NCBI GenBank assembly: GCA_022771805.1
Contig: JALELM010000019.1
Span: 1-64,000, forward strand
DNA length: 64,000 bases
Origin: Veillonellaceae bacterium
GTDB taxonomy: Bacteria > Bacillota > Negativicutes > Veillonellales > Negativicoccaceae
Direction of reading: 5' to 3'
Below the pieces are notes generated by a model. That model ran no database searches. It was not told the origin of the DNA and saw only the letters and a program-made list of their open reading frames with translations. Positions 43,861 to 53,900 of the stretch are shown here, one piece after another (position 1 is the first letter of the stretch; every line of letters begins with the position of its first letter). A program made the translations under genes and the position numbers.

Positions 43861-45004
43861 TAAGGACACCTACAAACCCAGCTGGGTCCCCGAGAAAGAC
43901 GATGACGCTTTTGCGTGCAGGGTCATGAAGGGAGTCAAAGGCGGCCATGACGGGGTAATGGGAACGCAGGATCAGAAGTTGACGCATACCGGAGTGGTAA
44001 AGGCGCGACGGACATTGACGGTTCAAGATTACATTGACGGTGTAGCAGCGGGCGACAGGGTTATCCTGTCGCGCGCCATCACCCTGGTGGAAAGCAATGC
44101 CGTGCGGCATTTTAAGCCGGCGCAGGAGGTAATTCAGGCACTGCTCCCGCGCACGGGCAAGGCATTGCGGATCGGTTTTACCGGTGTGCCGGGTGCCGGG
44201 AAGAGTACGGCGATTGAAGCGTTCGGTACCATGCTCGCCAATGAGGGACACAAGGTCGCAGTACTGGCGGTCGACCCGACGAGCTCCGTGACGAAAGGCT
44301 CCATTTTGGGCGACAAAACCAGGATGGAAGAGCTGACGCGACACCCGAATGCCTTTGTACGACCATCACCGGCCGGCGGTACGCTGGGCGGTGTGGCGAG
44401 AAAAAGTCGGGAGACGATGCTGCTTTGCGAAGCGGCCGGATACGATGTCATTCTCGTTGAAACGGTAGGGGTCGGACAGTCGGAAACGACGGTTCGCTCG
44501 ATGGTGGACTTCTTCATGTTGATCGTGCTCACCGGAGCCGGAGACGAGTTGCAGGGTATCAAAAAAGGTATCATGGAGCTTGCGGATGCCATTGTGGTCA
44601 ACAAGGCGGACGGCGACAATTTGGCGCGTGCCAAGGTGGCTCGCGGCGATTATGAGCGTATGATCGACTACATTCGCCCGGCAACGGACGGGTGGCGGAC
44701 ACGCTCGATGATGTGCTCGGCAATCAAGAAAACGGGTCTGAAAGAACTTTGGGAAACCATTCTGGAGTTCGAACGTGTCACGAAAGAAAGCGGTGTTTTC
44801 CAGCGGCGTCGTCAGGATCAGACGATAAGCTGGGTATACAGCATGATTCACGAACATTTGCATACCATTTTCTTCCAAAATCCGGTGGTGCGCGGTCGCC
44901 TGCCGGAAGTGAAGGATGCGGTTCTCGGCGGTAAGGTCTCTCCGAGCCAGGCAGTGGACGAGCTGATCCATGTTTTTGAAGGCTCCGCCTTGCGTAAGCA
45001 GTAG
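43853..45004 (+). CDS. meaB: Methylmalonyl-CoA mutase G-protein chaperone MeaB
   Basis: A 383-residue GTPase that gates adenosylcobalamin loading and protects the mutase. P-loop G-V-P-G-A-G-K-S is at about residues 110-117, V-D-P-T-S-S is the Mg/switch region, [10 protein letters not shown] the switch II region, and N-K-A-D the guanine-specificity motif. The ~50-residue N-terminal extension makes it longer than many MeaB proteins (about 320-340). The first codons lie within mutB. Confidence 0.96.
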   Translation: MSNKDTYKPSWVPEKDDDAFACRVMKGVKGGHDGVMGTQDQKLTHTGVVKARRTLTVQDYIDGVAAGDRVILSRAITLVESNAVRHFKPAQEVIQALLPRTGKALRIGFTGVPGAGKSTAIEAFGTMLANEGHKVAVLAVDPTSSVTKGSILGDKTRMEELTRHPNAFVRPSPAGGTLGGVARKSRETMLLCEAAGYDVILVETVGVGQSETTVRSMVDFFMLIVLTGAGDELQGIKKGIMELADAIVVNKADGDNLARAKVARGDYERMIDYIRPATDGWRTRSMMCSAIKKTGLKELWETILEFERVTKESGVFQRRRQDQTISWVYSMIHEHLHTIFFQNPVVRGRLPEVKDAVLGGKVSPSQAVDELIHVFEGSALRKQ

Positions 45005-45029
45005 AGACGGATCTGCAGAAAGGGGCATT

Positions 45030-45392
45030 ATGCAAACAATGGAAACAGCAGTGTTTTTGAATGAGTATGATTTGAACGAAGCGGACAGACTGATGCCGGT
45101 TTGGCAAGAGCCGAATCCGTACTTGCGCGGCGAACAGGCGCGTCCCATTTCCGAACGGTTGGAAAACCGGATCGGCGAGGTGGAAGAGGGCTTGGCTCGT
45201 TTACGTGAAAGTCTGGGGGCAGATGCGTTTGCCCGCTACATCGAACCGTTGTCTCGCATCACGGTAAGCAATCGCCGAGCGTTGTTGATTGCACCGACGG
45301 AAATGCATCGCAGTTTGCTGGAGAGGGGATTTATTCCGCAAATTTTGGCGGCATTTGATGTGGATATCGTTCGTATCGTTGCGTCTCGATAG
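45030..45392 (+). CDS. Small protein resembling DnaA domain I, paralogue B
   Basis: A 120-residue soluble protein, last gene of the mutase operon (25 bp after meaB, AAAGGGG before the ATG). Residues ~60-118 (L-R-E-S-L-G-A-D-A-F-A-R-Y-I-E-P-L, then R-A-L-L-I-A-P-T-E-M-H-R-S-L-L-E, ending V-R-I-V-A) align throughout with the protein at 38735. They also follow the DnaA N-terminal domain layout. The N-terminal half, rich in acidic residues, is not shared. Co-transcription with meaB suggests a mutase- or B12-linked role, but none is known. Confidence 0.75.
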   Translation: MQTMETAVFLNEYDLNEADRLMPVWQEPNPYLRGEQARPISERLENRIGEVEEGLARLRESLGADAFARYIEPLSRITVSNRRALLIAPTEMHRSLLERGFIPQILAAFDVDIVRIVASR

Positions 45393-45399
45393 GGGAAAG

Positions 45400-45430
45400 G
45401 GAGATGGTGTATTGTCATCATCTCCTTTTT
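45400..45430 (+). terminator. Intrinsic terminator of the mutase operon
   Basis: GGAGATGGTG (45400-45409) pairs with CATCATCTCC (45416-45425, one G-U pair) around a 6-nt loop and is followed by TTTTT. Confidence 0.88.
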
Positions 45431-45471
45431 CTGTAACGGGAAACAGTATCAAAAAGAAGTGTCAAAAGCTT

Positions 45472-45499
45472 TTGCTACTTAAATATCGATTTGTATTAC
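45472..45499 (+). promoter_or_regulatory. Possible promoter of the tetrapyrrole-processing operon
   Basis: TTGCTA (45472-45477) and TATTAC (45494-45499) with a 16-bp spacer lie ~40 bp before the receptor gene. It is a weak match but is the only candidate in the gap after the terminator. Confidence 0.35.
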
Positions 45500-45537
45500 A
45501 GGGAAAAGATAGATATATTTCAGAAAGAGGGAATATA

Positions 45538-47478
45538 ATGAAGAAAAGACAAAGGGTGCTTTTAGCCGCTTTGATGTGTTGCAGTATCGGCTTGGTTGCC
45601 GGTGCGGCGGATCCGGTATATGAATTGAATCCCGTCTTGGTTACGGCGCAACGGATGCAGACAGATGATCTGCGCACGCCGGCAACGCTTCAAGTAATTT
45701 CGGGGGGGCAGATAGAGAAGAGCGGAACCTACAGTGCGTATGATGTTTTGCGCAGAACCGTCGGTATGAGCGATTACGCCTATGATAACGGCTACGGCTC
45801 GATCGGACCGAGCGTAGCGCGAGTGTACCTTCGCGGTCTGGATAAAGGGACGTTGGTCTTGGTCAACGGCACGCCGCTGAACCAGATGAACTATGCCGAG
45901 CCGGGAGCGATTCCGGCGGAAGCCATCGAGCGCATTGAGATCGTCAAGGGATCGAATGCGGTTCTGTACGGAGCGGAGGCGATGGGCGGTGTCGTGAATA
46001 TTATTACTAAGAGTTCACAGATGACGAAACCGATGATCGCCGTGACGGGCATGCTCGGGAAGGATGAACGCCGTATCGGCCTGACGGCTGCCGGCGACGG
46101 CTACTTTGTCTCGTACGGACAGACGACGGCGGACGAGAGAGCCAATGCACAGTACCCGTACTACAGCAAGGGCTATGTGTCCGGCTACCATCGATATACG
46201 AAGGAAGAAGGCTTTGCTTCCGTGCGCTTGTCGCCGGAATGGACGCTGAACTGGGCACACGGGAAGATCAAGAACGGGATGTTTTATGACTCGATTACTA
46301 AGCCGGGAGTACGGGACAACGGTTCGGGCGTGGCCGGTTATAAATATACGGACACGCGCGACAATGTCAATTTGCAATACGCCAATGAGCGGGGAACGCA
46401 ATTGCGCTTGGCCTATAATACGAAGAAAATCATCGCAGATCGGGAAATGACGTCCGGGGCGGTCGTTCCCTCCGGCAGCGGGAGCAATTATCGCGTCAAC
46501 AACTTTTATTTTGACGCGCAGCAGGAAGCGGACGTTACGAACGGTAAATTGATTTACGGCCTGACGGCATATCGGGAAGAGTATAAACAGGTGCGCTTGG
46601 GTACGGGGAATGCCATCGGGCGCAATCAAGTGGCGATTTTCGGCTCGTACGAAAGGGAAATCAACGATCGCTGGAAGCTGACTTTCGGCGCGCGCGAGCA
46701 TTTCTCTTTGGACAACGGCTGGGATGAATCGCAACGGGTATTTTTGCCGCAGTTGCAGAGTTCCTACATGATTCGGCCGGATCTGAACTGGTATATTAAC
46801 ATCGGCAAATCATTTGAGATGCCGGCCGTTAATAGTAAATTCAGCCGATCCACAACGGCTAGCGGGCCGTTGAAGCCGCAGTCCGGTTGGACGTATGAGA
46901 CGGGCGTGAAGTGGATACGTGCAGAGGACAGCTTGAAAATCGCGGCATTCTACATGGATGTGGATAATCTGTTCGGTTGGGAAAAAGTGAAAAATCTCTT
47001 CCCGAACTATACGGAACTGGGCTTGGATCCGAACGGTGATGTCCAGATCAACCGCGGCGATTTCCGGAATAAAGGCATCGAGGCGGAATATCGTCGGCAA
47101 GTGACACCGGAGTTCGGTTGGTTTATCGGCTACACCGTACAGGATCCGAAGAACAAAGAAAAGCCGACGACACCGTGGGCACAAACAGAAGCGAAGCAAA
47201 TGGGAGTATTCGGCTTTGATTGGACGCGGGATCGTTGGAGCTGGTCGCTGGACGGATATGTGGAAGCGAAACGGCCGATAAATGCACGTACGGCAGATTT
47301 CGGCAAGAAGCCCATTCCGGATCGGATCAGTCTGAACAGCACGTTTCTGCACAATGTATCTCCCGAGACGCAGCTGCAATTGACAGTGCGAAACATTTTG
47401 AATCGGGAGAACTACACTCGTTATTTGTGGGAGGAACGCCCGCGCAGCATCCTGCTTCAAATACGACATCAGTTCTGA
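45538..47478 (+). CDS. TonB-dependent outer-membrane receptor
   Basis: A 646-residue receptor, of the size of BtuB/haem receptors. Residues 1-23 form the signal peptide (K-K-R-Q-R, hydrophobic core, A-G-A). A TonB-box-like N-P-V-L-V-T-A-Q-R (about 31-39) is followed by the plug (V-I-S-G-G-Q-I-E-K-S-G, L-V-L-V-N-G-T-P, I-E-I-V-K-G-S-N-A-V-L-Y-G-A-E-A-M-G-G-V-V-N-I-I) and a barrel ending L-Q-I-R-H-Q-F. AGAGGGAA precedes the ATG; an open frame from 45289 runs through the terminator and is not real. It heads the nitrogenase-like/CobN operon, so its ligand is probably the substrate of that pathway, perhaps a metallo-tetrapyrrole. Confidence 0.92.
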   Translation: MKKRQRVLLAALMCCSIGLVAGAADPVYELNPVLVTAQRMQTDDLRTPATLQVISGGQIEKSGTYSAYDVLRRTVGMSDYAYDNGYGSIGPSVARVYLRGLDKGTLVLVNGTPLNQMNYAEPGAIPAEAIERIEIVKGSNAVLYGAEAMGGVVNIITKSSQMTKPMIAVTGMLGKDERRIGLTAAGDGYFVSYGQTTADERANAQYPYYSKGYVSGYHRYTKEEGFASVRLSPEWTLNWAHGKIKNGMFYDSITKPGVRDNGSGVAGYKYTDTRDNVNLQYANERGTQLRLAYNTKKIIADREMTSGAVVPSGSGSNYRVNNFYFDAQQEADVTNGKLIYGLTAYREEYKQVRLGTGNAIGRNQVAIFGSYEREINDRWKLTFGAREHFSLDNGWDESQRVFLPQLQSSYMIRPDLNWYINIGKSFEMPAVNSKFSRSTTASGPLKPQSGWTYETGVKWIRAEDSLKIAAFYMDVDNLFGWEKVKNLFPNYTELGLDPNGDVQINRGDFRNKGIEAEYRRQVTPEFGWFIGYTVQDPKNKEKPTTPWAQTEAKQMGVFGFDWTRDRWSWSLDGYVEAKRPINARTADFGKKPIPDRISLNSTFLHNVSPETQLQLTVRNILNRENYTRYLWEERPRSILLQIRHQF

Positions 47479-47482
47479 GTTT

Positions 47483-47513
47483 CGGCAGGGAGCCGGCGGC
47501 GGCTCCCTTGCCG
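47483..47513 (+). repeat. Strong hairpin without U-tract between the receptor and NifH-like genes
   Basis: AGGGAGCC (47487-47494) pairs with GGCTCCCT (47501-47508), and flanking CGGC/GCCG extends the stem. The lack of a T-run argues against a terminator; it may stabilise or process the transcript so that the receptor is made in excess. Confidence 0.6.
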
Positions 47514-47545
47514 TAACGGTAAGGAGAAATATAAAGGGTGATTTT

Positions 47546-48358
47546 ATGAAGAAGCTGGCATTATATGGTAAGGGCGGGATCGGGAAATCGACAACGGCTT
47601 CGAATATATCGGCGGCGTTGGCGTTGGCGGGGAAATCCGTCTGTCAAATCGGCTGCGATCCGAAGAACGACTCGACGCGCCTGTTGCTGGGACGTAACTG
47701 CCGGTCGACGGTGCTGGATACGGTGCGCGACAAAGGAGATGCGGTCACCTATGACGATGTCGTGCATACGGGATTTGCCGGCGTTCGCTGTATTGAGGCG
47801 GGCGGTCCGGAACCGGGTGTCGGCTGTGCGGGACGGGGAATTATCGTAGCCCTGCAAACATTGGAAGAATTGGATGCCGTCGGCGAACCGGACGCGATTT
47901 TATATGATGTGTTGGGCGATGTCGTTTGCGGCGGATTTGCCGTGCCGATTCGCGAAGGCTATGCGGAAGATATTTACATCGTGACCTCGGGTGAAATGAT
48001 GGCACTCTATGCCGCGAACAACATTGCCAAGGGCGTTCGCCGCTTTGCGAGTCGCGGCAAAGTGCGCTTGGGCGGTATCATTGCCAACAGTCGCAAGGTG
48101 CATAATGAAGAAGAACTGATTATGGCCTTTGCCAAGCGATTGAATACGCAGCTGGTGGCATTCATTCCGCGCGACCCGATTGTCCAGCAGGCGGAGATTC
48201 GTCGGCAAACGGTACTGGAGTATGCTCCCGACAGCGCGCAGGCGGAAGTGTATCGGCAGCTGGCGACACGGATTTGGGAGAGTACGGGGTCGGATATTCC
48301 CACGCCGATGGACTTTGAAGAATTGGAAGCGATGGTGTACCATTATGGCAGTCGGTAA
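47546..48358 (+). CDS. NifH/BchL-like iron-sulfur ATPase (nitrogenase-like reductase component)
   Basis: A 270-residue homologue of nitrogenase iron protein, which passes electrons from a [4Fe-4S] cluster to a partner in an ATP-dependent way. P-loop G-K-G-G-I-G-K-S is at residues 8-15, switch C-D-P-K-N-D-S-T near 37-44. The two cluster-ligating cysteines are present: Cys94 in G-V-G-C-A-G-R-G and Cys128 in D-V-V-C-G-G-F. Genes of this type occur with dinitrogenase, dark-operative protochlorophyllide reductase, chlorophyllide reductase, CfbC of coenzyme F430 synthesis and other reductases. With chelatase genes next to it, a tetrapyrrole reductase is more likely than nitrogen fixation. It overlaps the NifD-like gene by 14 bp. 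Confidence 0.93.
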   Translation: MKKLALYGKGGIGKSTTASNISAALALAGKSVCQIGCDPKNDSTRLLLGRNCRSTVLDTVRDKGDAVTYDDVVHTGFAGVRCIEAGGPEPGVGCAGRGIIVALQTLEELDAVGEPDAILYDVLGDVVCGGFAVPIREGYAEDIYIVTSGEMMALYAANNIAKGVRRFASRGKVRLGGIIANSRKVHNEEELIMAFAKRLNTQLVAFIPRDPIVQQAEIRRQTVLEYAPDSAQAEVYRQLATRIWESTGSDIPTPMDFEELEAMVYHYGSR

Positions 48359-49631
48359 GCGTCGCTGGTTGGCAGCGAAAACCTCCTGCAGCTGTTCGAT
48401 GCCGGGGGTCTGGCGGGCGGTCGCGCACAATCCGGGCGCGGCGGTGGTCTATCACTCGCCGAAAGCCTGCACGCATATTACCGGACGGATGGATTTATAT
48501 CAGTATTATCGTGAAGAGCGACCGGGACAGGCCGTATATACCGCGCCGCTCATTTCTTCTCAGATTGAAGAAAAGCATGTAATCTTCGGGGCGCATCGGG
48601 TATTGAGCGATTGCCTCGACTATGTAATTGCCACATATCGGCCGGCATATATTGTCGTTGCAAATTCGTGTCTGAGCGGGGTCATCGGCGACGACTCGGA
48701 AGGAATCTGCAAGGAAAAGGAAGCGGAAACCGGGGTGCCGATCTTGAATGTCGACGCGCGTGGCTTTTTGGACGGCGAATACTACGGCGGTTTCTTCGAA
48801 GCGGCGAAAGCACTGGCGGATCGGTTCATGCAACCGGCAACGGAGCGGTTGGACGGGATCTGCGTGCTCGGCGAGAAAGGCGGGCCGGCCTCCGCTTTTT
48901 CGCGCGATCTGCGCGATTTACTGGCGCCGTTCGGTTTGCCGACGGAGCAGCGTTTTCCTGCCTATTCATCGTTGGCGGATTTGGCGGCCGTTCCCCGCAA
49001 TCGTCTGTTGTTGCCGGTGGGCGGTTCGGCGTCGGCGTTTACCTGGATGGAAAAGCTGGCCAAGTATATGGCGGAGCGTTTTGATCAGGAATATTTTCCG
49101 CATGATTATCCCATCGGTCGGCGAGCGACGAAAGCTTGGCTGCAGGAATTCGCACGCTTCATCGGCAAGGAAGAGCAGGCAGCGGAGGCCGTTCGTCTTC
49201 AGGAAGAACATTTGAACGAAGCGTTACGGAAGTATCGCCCGCAGCTGGCGGGGAAACGGGTAGCGATCGCTCTCGGCAGACAGGTGCGGCAGGCATCTCT
49301 GCGCTGGTTGACAGATATGCTCGACGATGCGGGAATGGTAACGACCGGCATTGTCTTTCTCAGCGAGACGGATGCGGCAGCTGCCGCCAAGCAGCAGGCC
49401 GAGTGGGATCTTCCCGCCGTGCCGACCTATACGGAGGCGGACGGAGAGGATCTGCTCGACGCGGCGGATTTGATTTTGACGAATATGGAGCTGGAGGGAG
49501 AAAACTATCGCCAGATGTACATTCCGATGGTGCCTCCCGTCGGCTTGATCGGGCTGGTGCGTTTGTATGAAAAATTGTACCGACTGGCCTGTCGGCGGCG
49601 GCGTAGCGGGGTGGTTTTATATGGCTGGTAA
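48345..49631 (+). CDS. NifD-like nitrogenase-superfamily subunit
   Basis: A 428-residue homologue of nitrogenase component 1 alpha subunits, shorter than true NifD (~480-540). Candidate [Fe-S] ligands lie where NifD has its P-cluster cysteines: Cys15/Cys17 (T-S-C-S-C-S-M-P-G), Cys42 (S-P-K-A-C-T-H) and Cys109 (N-S-C-L-S-G-V-I-G-D-D). I see no cysteine/histidine pair like the FeMo-cofactor ligands in the C-terminal half, so nitrogen fixation is unlikely. The start within the NifH-like gene gives the conserved N-terminus; a frame from 48180 is open but overlaps nifH-like fully. It presumably pairs with the 49621 product and receives electrons from 47546. Confidence 0.88.
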   Translation: MAVGKRRWLAAKTSCSCSMPGVWRAVAHNPGAAVVYHSPKACTHITGRMDLYQYYREERPGQAVYTAPLISSQIEEKHVIFGAHRVLSDCLDYVIATYRPAYIVVANSCLSGVIGDDSEGICKEKEAETGVPILNVDARGFLDGEYYGGFFEAAKALADRFMQPATERLDGICVLGEKGGPASAFSRDLRDLLAPFGLPTEQRFPAYSSLADLAAVPRNRLLLPVGGSASAFTWMEKLAKYMAERFDQEYFPHDYPIGRRATKAWLQEFARFIGKEEQAAEAVRLQEEHLNEALRKYRPQLAGKRVAIALGRQVRQASLRWLTDMLDDAGMVTTGIVFLSETDAAAAAKQQAEWDLPAVPTYTEADGEDLLDAADLILTNMELEGENYRQMYIPMVPPVGLIGLVRLYEKLYRLACRRRRSGVVLYGW

Positions 49632-50907
49632 ACACTGGGAGAATCATTGCGAGTCGCTGAGCAGTTGTGCGTTGTCCGGCGCGGCTGCGTTCTTTGCGGG
49701 AATTCCGGGCGCAGCGATTGTCGTGAACGGTCCCGCCTGGTGCTATTTCTATGCGCTGCGGCAATTGGATATGCCCGAGTTGCAAATTGAAAAACGTTTT
49801 TTCTCTACCTACCCGGACGGTCGTTCGGTCGTCTTCGGGACGGAAGATAAATTGACCGATGCCTTGCAGGCGATCCGCGGCCTGCCGCAACAGCCGACGG
49901 TACTGCTGATTCAAAACAGTTGCGCAATCAGCCTGATCGGCGACGATGTCGCGGGAATTGCCGCCGGCATGAATTTGCCCTTTCCGGTAGTGACCATGGA
50001 TTCGGGCGGGATTACCGGCGGGCATTGGGCCGGGTATCGCAAAGCGGCAAGGGCTTTTTTCGCCGAGTTGGAGCAGGAAGATGTCCCTGCCGAGCCGCTG
50101 ACCGTGAACCTGATCGGCAGCGATGTGAGTTATTTCAGCGAGACGGATGACATTCGAGAGCTGCGTCGCCTGCTGGGGTTGATCGGCGTACGGGTGCAGG
50201 CAGTAGTCGGCAACGGCGCCTCTTTGGCGCAGCTGCAAACGTTGCGGCGAGCGGTACTGAATATTGTCGTACATGATGAATGCGGTACGGATATGGCGGA
50301 ATACCTGCAGGAAACGACAGGGTTGCCGTTTATCCGGCCGGAACTGCCTTACGGCTTGAACGGTACGCGGCGTTGGCTGCGTGCGGTCGGCGAGGCCTTG
50401 GGCTTGCCGGAAGAGGCATATACGACGGCGGAAGCCGAGATCCGGCAAATGGATGAGCGCTTATATCAATATACGCACGAGGCGCAGAAGATGTGGGGCG
50501 AGCCTTGGTTTGAGCGCGTGGTTGTCAGCGCGCCCGGCTCCGTTGCAAGCGGTTTGGCGGGAGCCGTGCAGGAAGAATGGCTGGATGCGGCGGAGGTGCT
50601 GGCCTTCGCACAGGATGAGCAGTTGCCGGGACAAAGCGGCACGCAATCCTGCGGCAATGTTGGCCCGGCCTTGCAGGCAGCGCTGACGGGTGAAAACGGA
50701 CTGCTGCTGGGCTCCGCCTACGAACGGAAATGGCTGGCGGAAAATGGTGCTCACGGCTGGTCGTACATCACGATCGCCGTGCCGGATTTTCTCACCGTGG
50801 CATTGCGGCCGCATCCGTATGTCGGCATTCGCGGTACGGAAACCATGGCGGAAGAAGTATGGCGGGCATACCTGGCGCATTGTTGGCAGGCGGAGGAAAT
50901 GTCATGA
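49621..50907 (+). CDS. NifK-like nitrogenase-superfamily subunit
   Basis: A 428-residue second component-1 subunit, the same length as its NifD-like partner. Cys16 (S-S-C-A-L-S-G-A; Cys10 also near), Cys41 (N-G-P-A-W-C) and Cys101 (Q-N-S-C-A-I-S-L-I-G-D-D) occupy P-cluster-type positions. V-N-L-I-G-S-D-V-S-Y-F is the usual middle-domain motif. GGGGTGG is upstream of ATG 49621; an earlier open frame from 49567 overlaps the D gene. The stop overlaps the CobN-like start (ATGA). Likely forms a heterodimer or heterotetramer with 48345-49631. Confidence 0.88.
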   Translation: MAGKHWENHCESLSSCALSGAAAFFAGIPGAAIVVNGPAWCYFYALRQLDMPELQIEKRFFSTYPDGRSVVFGTEDKLTDALQAIRGLPQQPTVLLIQNSCAISLIGDDVAGIAAGMNLPFPVVTMDSGGITGGHWAGYRKAARAFFAELEQEDVPAEPLTVNLIGSDVSYFSETDDIRELRRLLGLIGVRVQAVVGNGASLAQLQTLRRAVLNIVVHDECGTDMAEYLQETTGLPFIRPELPYGLNGTRRWLRAVGEALGLPEEAYTTAEAEIRQMDERLYQYTHEAQKMWGEPWFERVVVSAPGSVASGLAGAVQEEWLDAAEVLAFAQDEQLPGQSGTQSCGNVGPALQAALTGENGLLLGSAYERKWLAENGAHGWSYITIAVPDFLTVALRPHPYVGIRGTETMAEEVWRAYLAHCWQAEEMS

Positions 50908-53900
50908 ATATCGTATTCACCTCACAAAAAAAGCAGGCGTTGCGCCTGCAAAAGACGGCAGAGACGAATGCCGCGGCGGTGCAGGTTTATTTTATCGCGC
51001 CGAATGAAGGCTGGACGGCAGAATATGCTGCAGCCGTACGCTCGGCCGGCGCGGTGGCGGTGCTGGGTGATCAGGCCGCTTTTGCGCCGGAATTTACCGC
51101 CGGTCTGGAGGCATCTTTGCCTGCGGAGGTGAAGATATTGTTGCCGCCCGGGCTGACCGTAACGGGAGCTCACAGCTTCCAAGCGGAGGAACGCTTGCGG
51201 GCATATTGTGCCTATGATGGTGAGAATAACCGCCGTTTTTTCCTGGCGGCGCTGGGCGCGCCCGAAGGGGAGACGTTGCCACCGCCGGAACGGGTCGCGC
51301 AGGCGGTCGTGTGGCATCCCGAACGGGAAAGTATGGCCTGGGAAGACTGGTGCGCCACGGCGAAAACACGGAAGCCGGGCGCTATCGGGTATGTATTTCA
51401 TCGGGAGCAGTGGCTGGACGGAGAAACCGGGATCATCGAGGCGCTTATCCGGGCGACGGAGGAGCAGGGGGTACCGGCATTCGGGCTGGCTTGTCGTTTC
51501 GGCGCGCTGCCGGAAATCGGCTACGCCGGGATCGACGGCATCCTGCGGGATATCGGCAGATTGCCTTCGGCGGTGTCGGTATTGGTGACTTTGCAGCAGC
51601 AGAGCATGAGCGGCATGAACGGGTTCCGACCCGACGCTTTGCAGGCGGCGGATGTGCCGATACTGCAGGCGTACACACTCTACACGACGGAGAAGAGCTG
51701 GGAAGAAAACCCCGACGGCATGGGCGTGACAGAATTGGGTACACAGGTAATTCTGCCCGAGACGGACGGCGTTCTGCACAGCCTTCCCGTCGCAGCGGTG
51801 CAGACGACCGTACCCGCCCGCACATACGCACCGGTGACGGAGCGGGTACAAGCTACGGCTCACAAGGCGGTACGCTGGAGCCGGTTGCATCGGATTCCAC
51901 CGGCGGAGAAGCGTGTGGTCATCGTTTTGCATAATTATCCGCCGCGTAATTCTAACATCGGTTCGGCCGCGGGTCTGGACACGCCGGCGAGCCTGTGGTT
52001 TCTGTTGCGGCGGTTGAAAGACGAGGGATATTGTACGGGATCGTTGCCGTCCGATCCCGCCGCGTTGATGGAGCGGATTTTGGCCGTGGCAACGAATGAC
52101 CGGGACTTTTTGACGGAAGAACGCTTGCAACGGGCGGAAGGGAAATTCGGTACGGCAGCATATGAGGCGTATTTTGCCGCTAGGACGGCCAAGGTGCGGG
52201 AGGATATGAGCGAAGCCTGGGGCGAACCCCCGGGGGAAGTGTTTCTATATGACGATGAACTTTTAATCCCGGGACTGTCGTTCGGAAATGTCTGGGTGAC
52301 CGTCCAACCGCCGCGAGGTTTCGGTGAAGATCCGGGTGCGGTATACCATAGCCCGACCTTGCCGCCGACACATCATTACCTGGCCTTTTATGAATGGTTG
52401 CGAACCGGCTGGCAGGCGGATGCGGTGGTGCATCTCGGTACTCACGGATCGCTGGAGTGGCTGCCGGGGAAAGGCACGGGACTGTCCGCCTCCTGTTACC
52501 CAGATGTGACTTTGGCGGAACTGCCGAATGTGTATCCGTACTGGCTGACGATCGTCGGCGAGGGCATTCAGGCGAAACGGCGCAGCTCGGCCTGTCTCAT
52601 CGGGCATCTGTCGCCGCCCCAGACACAGGCGGGTCTGTACGGCGACTATGAAGCATTGGCCGAAGCCGTTGATACATACCGGGTGCTGGCGGCGCAGGGA
52701 CCGGTCGCGGCAGAAACCGAGGCGGATTTACGCAGACGGATTGAGGCGCTGGAGCTGCTCTCTGCAGAGGAGTTGGCGGCACCGCCGGAAGATTGGTTGG
52801 GGAAGGTGCATGCACGCCTGGAAGATTTACTGTACCTGACCATCCGCACCGGCTTGCATATATTGGGGAATGTACCGACCGGCGAACTGCTGGAACAATA
52901 TGTGGCGATGCTGACGGAAACGGCCAACGGCGAAGTACCGTCATTACCGGAAACGCTGACAGTGCTTGCCGCAGAACAAGAGGAAGATGCCTCCGCGGCA
53001 AAAGCGACGGCCTATCGCTGGCGAGACGAGTACATCGCTTTTTTGGCAGAGGCGAATTTTACCGTGCCGACCGCGGCAGATGTACGCGCATGGCGCGCGG
53101 AGCGCAGTTCCGTAGCGGCGCGGGACGAGGAATTGGAACGGATTGCGGCCTATTGCGGTGAAGTGCTCGTGCCGGCGCTGCTGCAGACGGAGAATGAACT
53201 GGCACATACGCTCACGGCGTTGGCCGGGCATTATATCGAAAGCTCTCTCGGCGGAGCGCCTACGGCGGGAAGGGCGGATATTTTACCCAGCGGGCGCAAC
53301 TTCACTTCGGCAGATCCGCATACCTTTCCGACACCGAATGCGGAGCGGCTCGGCAAGGAGCTGAGCGCGCAGGCGTTGGCGCGCTTTGTCGCGACCGAGG
53401 GACACTATCCGGAAAGTATCGGCATCGTGCTTTGGGCGACGGCGCAGATGCGAACGGAAGGGCAATGTCTGGCGGAAATCTTCGACTTGCTCGGGGTACG
53501 TCCTTTACGCGCGCCGAGCGGGCGCTTGACCGGTTTGGAATTGATTCCGCAGGAAGAATTGCAACATCCGCGTTTGGATGTATTGATGCGGATCAGCGGC
53601 CTGTTTCGCGATACGATGCCGATGTCGGCCGCCTGGCTGGATCAGGCGATTCGCTTGGTCGCGGCGGCAGACGAATCGACAGAATGGAATTATGTGCGTA
53701 AGCATGCACTGGAGGATGCGGCCGCTCTGGAAGCGGAAGGAGCGGCGGCGGACAGCGCCTGGGAAGCCGCCTGCCTGCGCGTGTTCGGCGATCCGCCGGG
53801 AGCTTACGGCGCCGGCGTGGGATTGGTGCTGGAGCAGAAAAACTGGGAGACGACGGACGACTTGGCGCAAGTGTATGAGACCTGGTCGGGCTATGCGTTT

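Noticed and set aside
41617-43869. Very long minus-strand open frame opposite mutB
   Set aside because: It mirrors mutB codon structure in a GC-rich gene; the translation is His/Arg/Phe-rich with no family likeness.
47546-50907. Nitrogen-fixation genes nifHDK
   Set aside because: The NifD/K-like proteins are short (428 residues each), show no FeMo-cofactor ligands, and the neighbours are chelatase and transporter genes rather than nifE/N/B.
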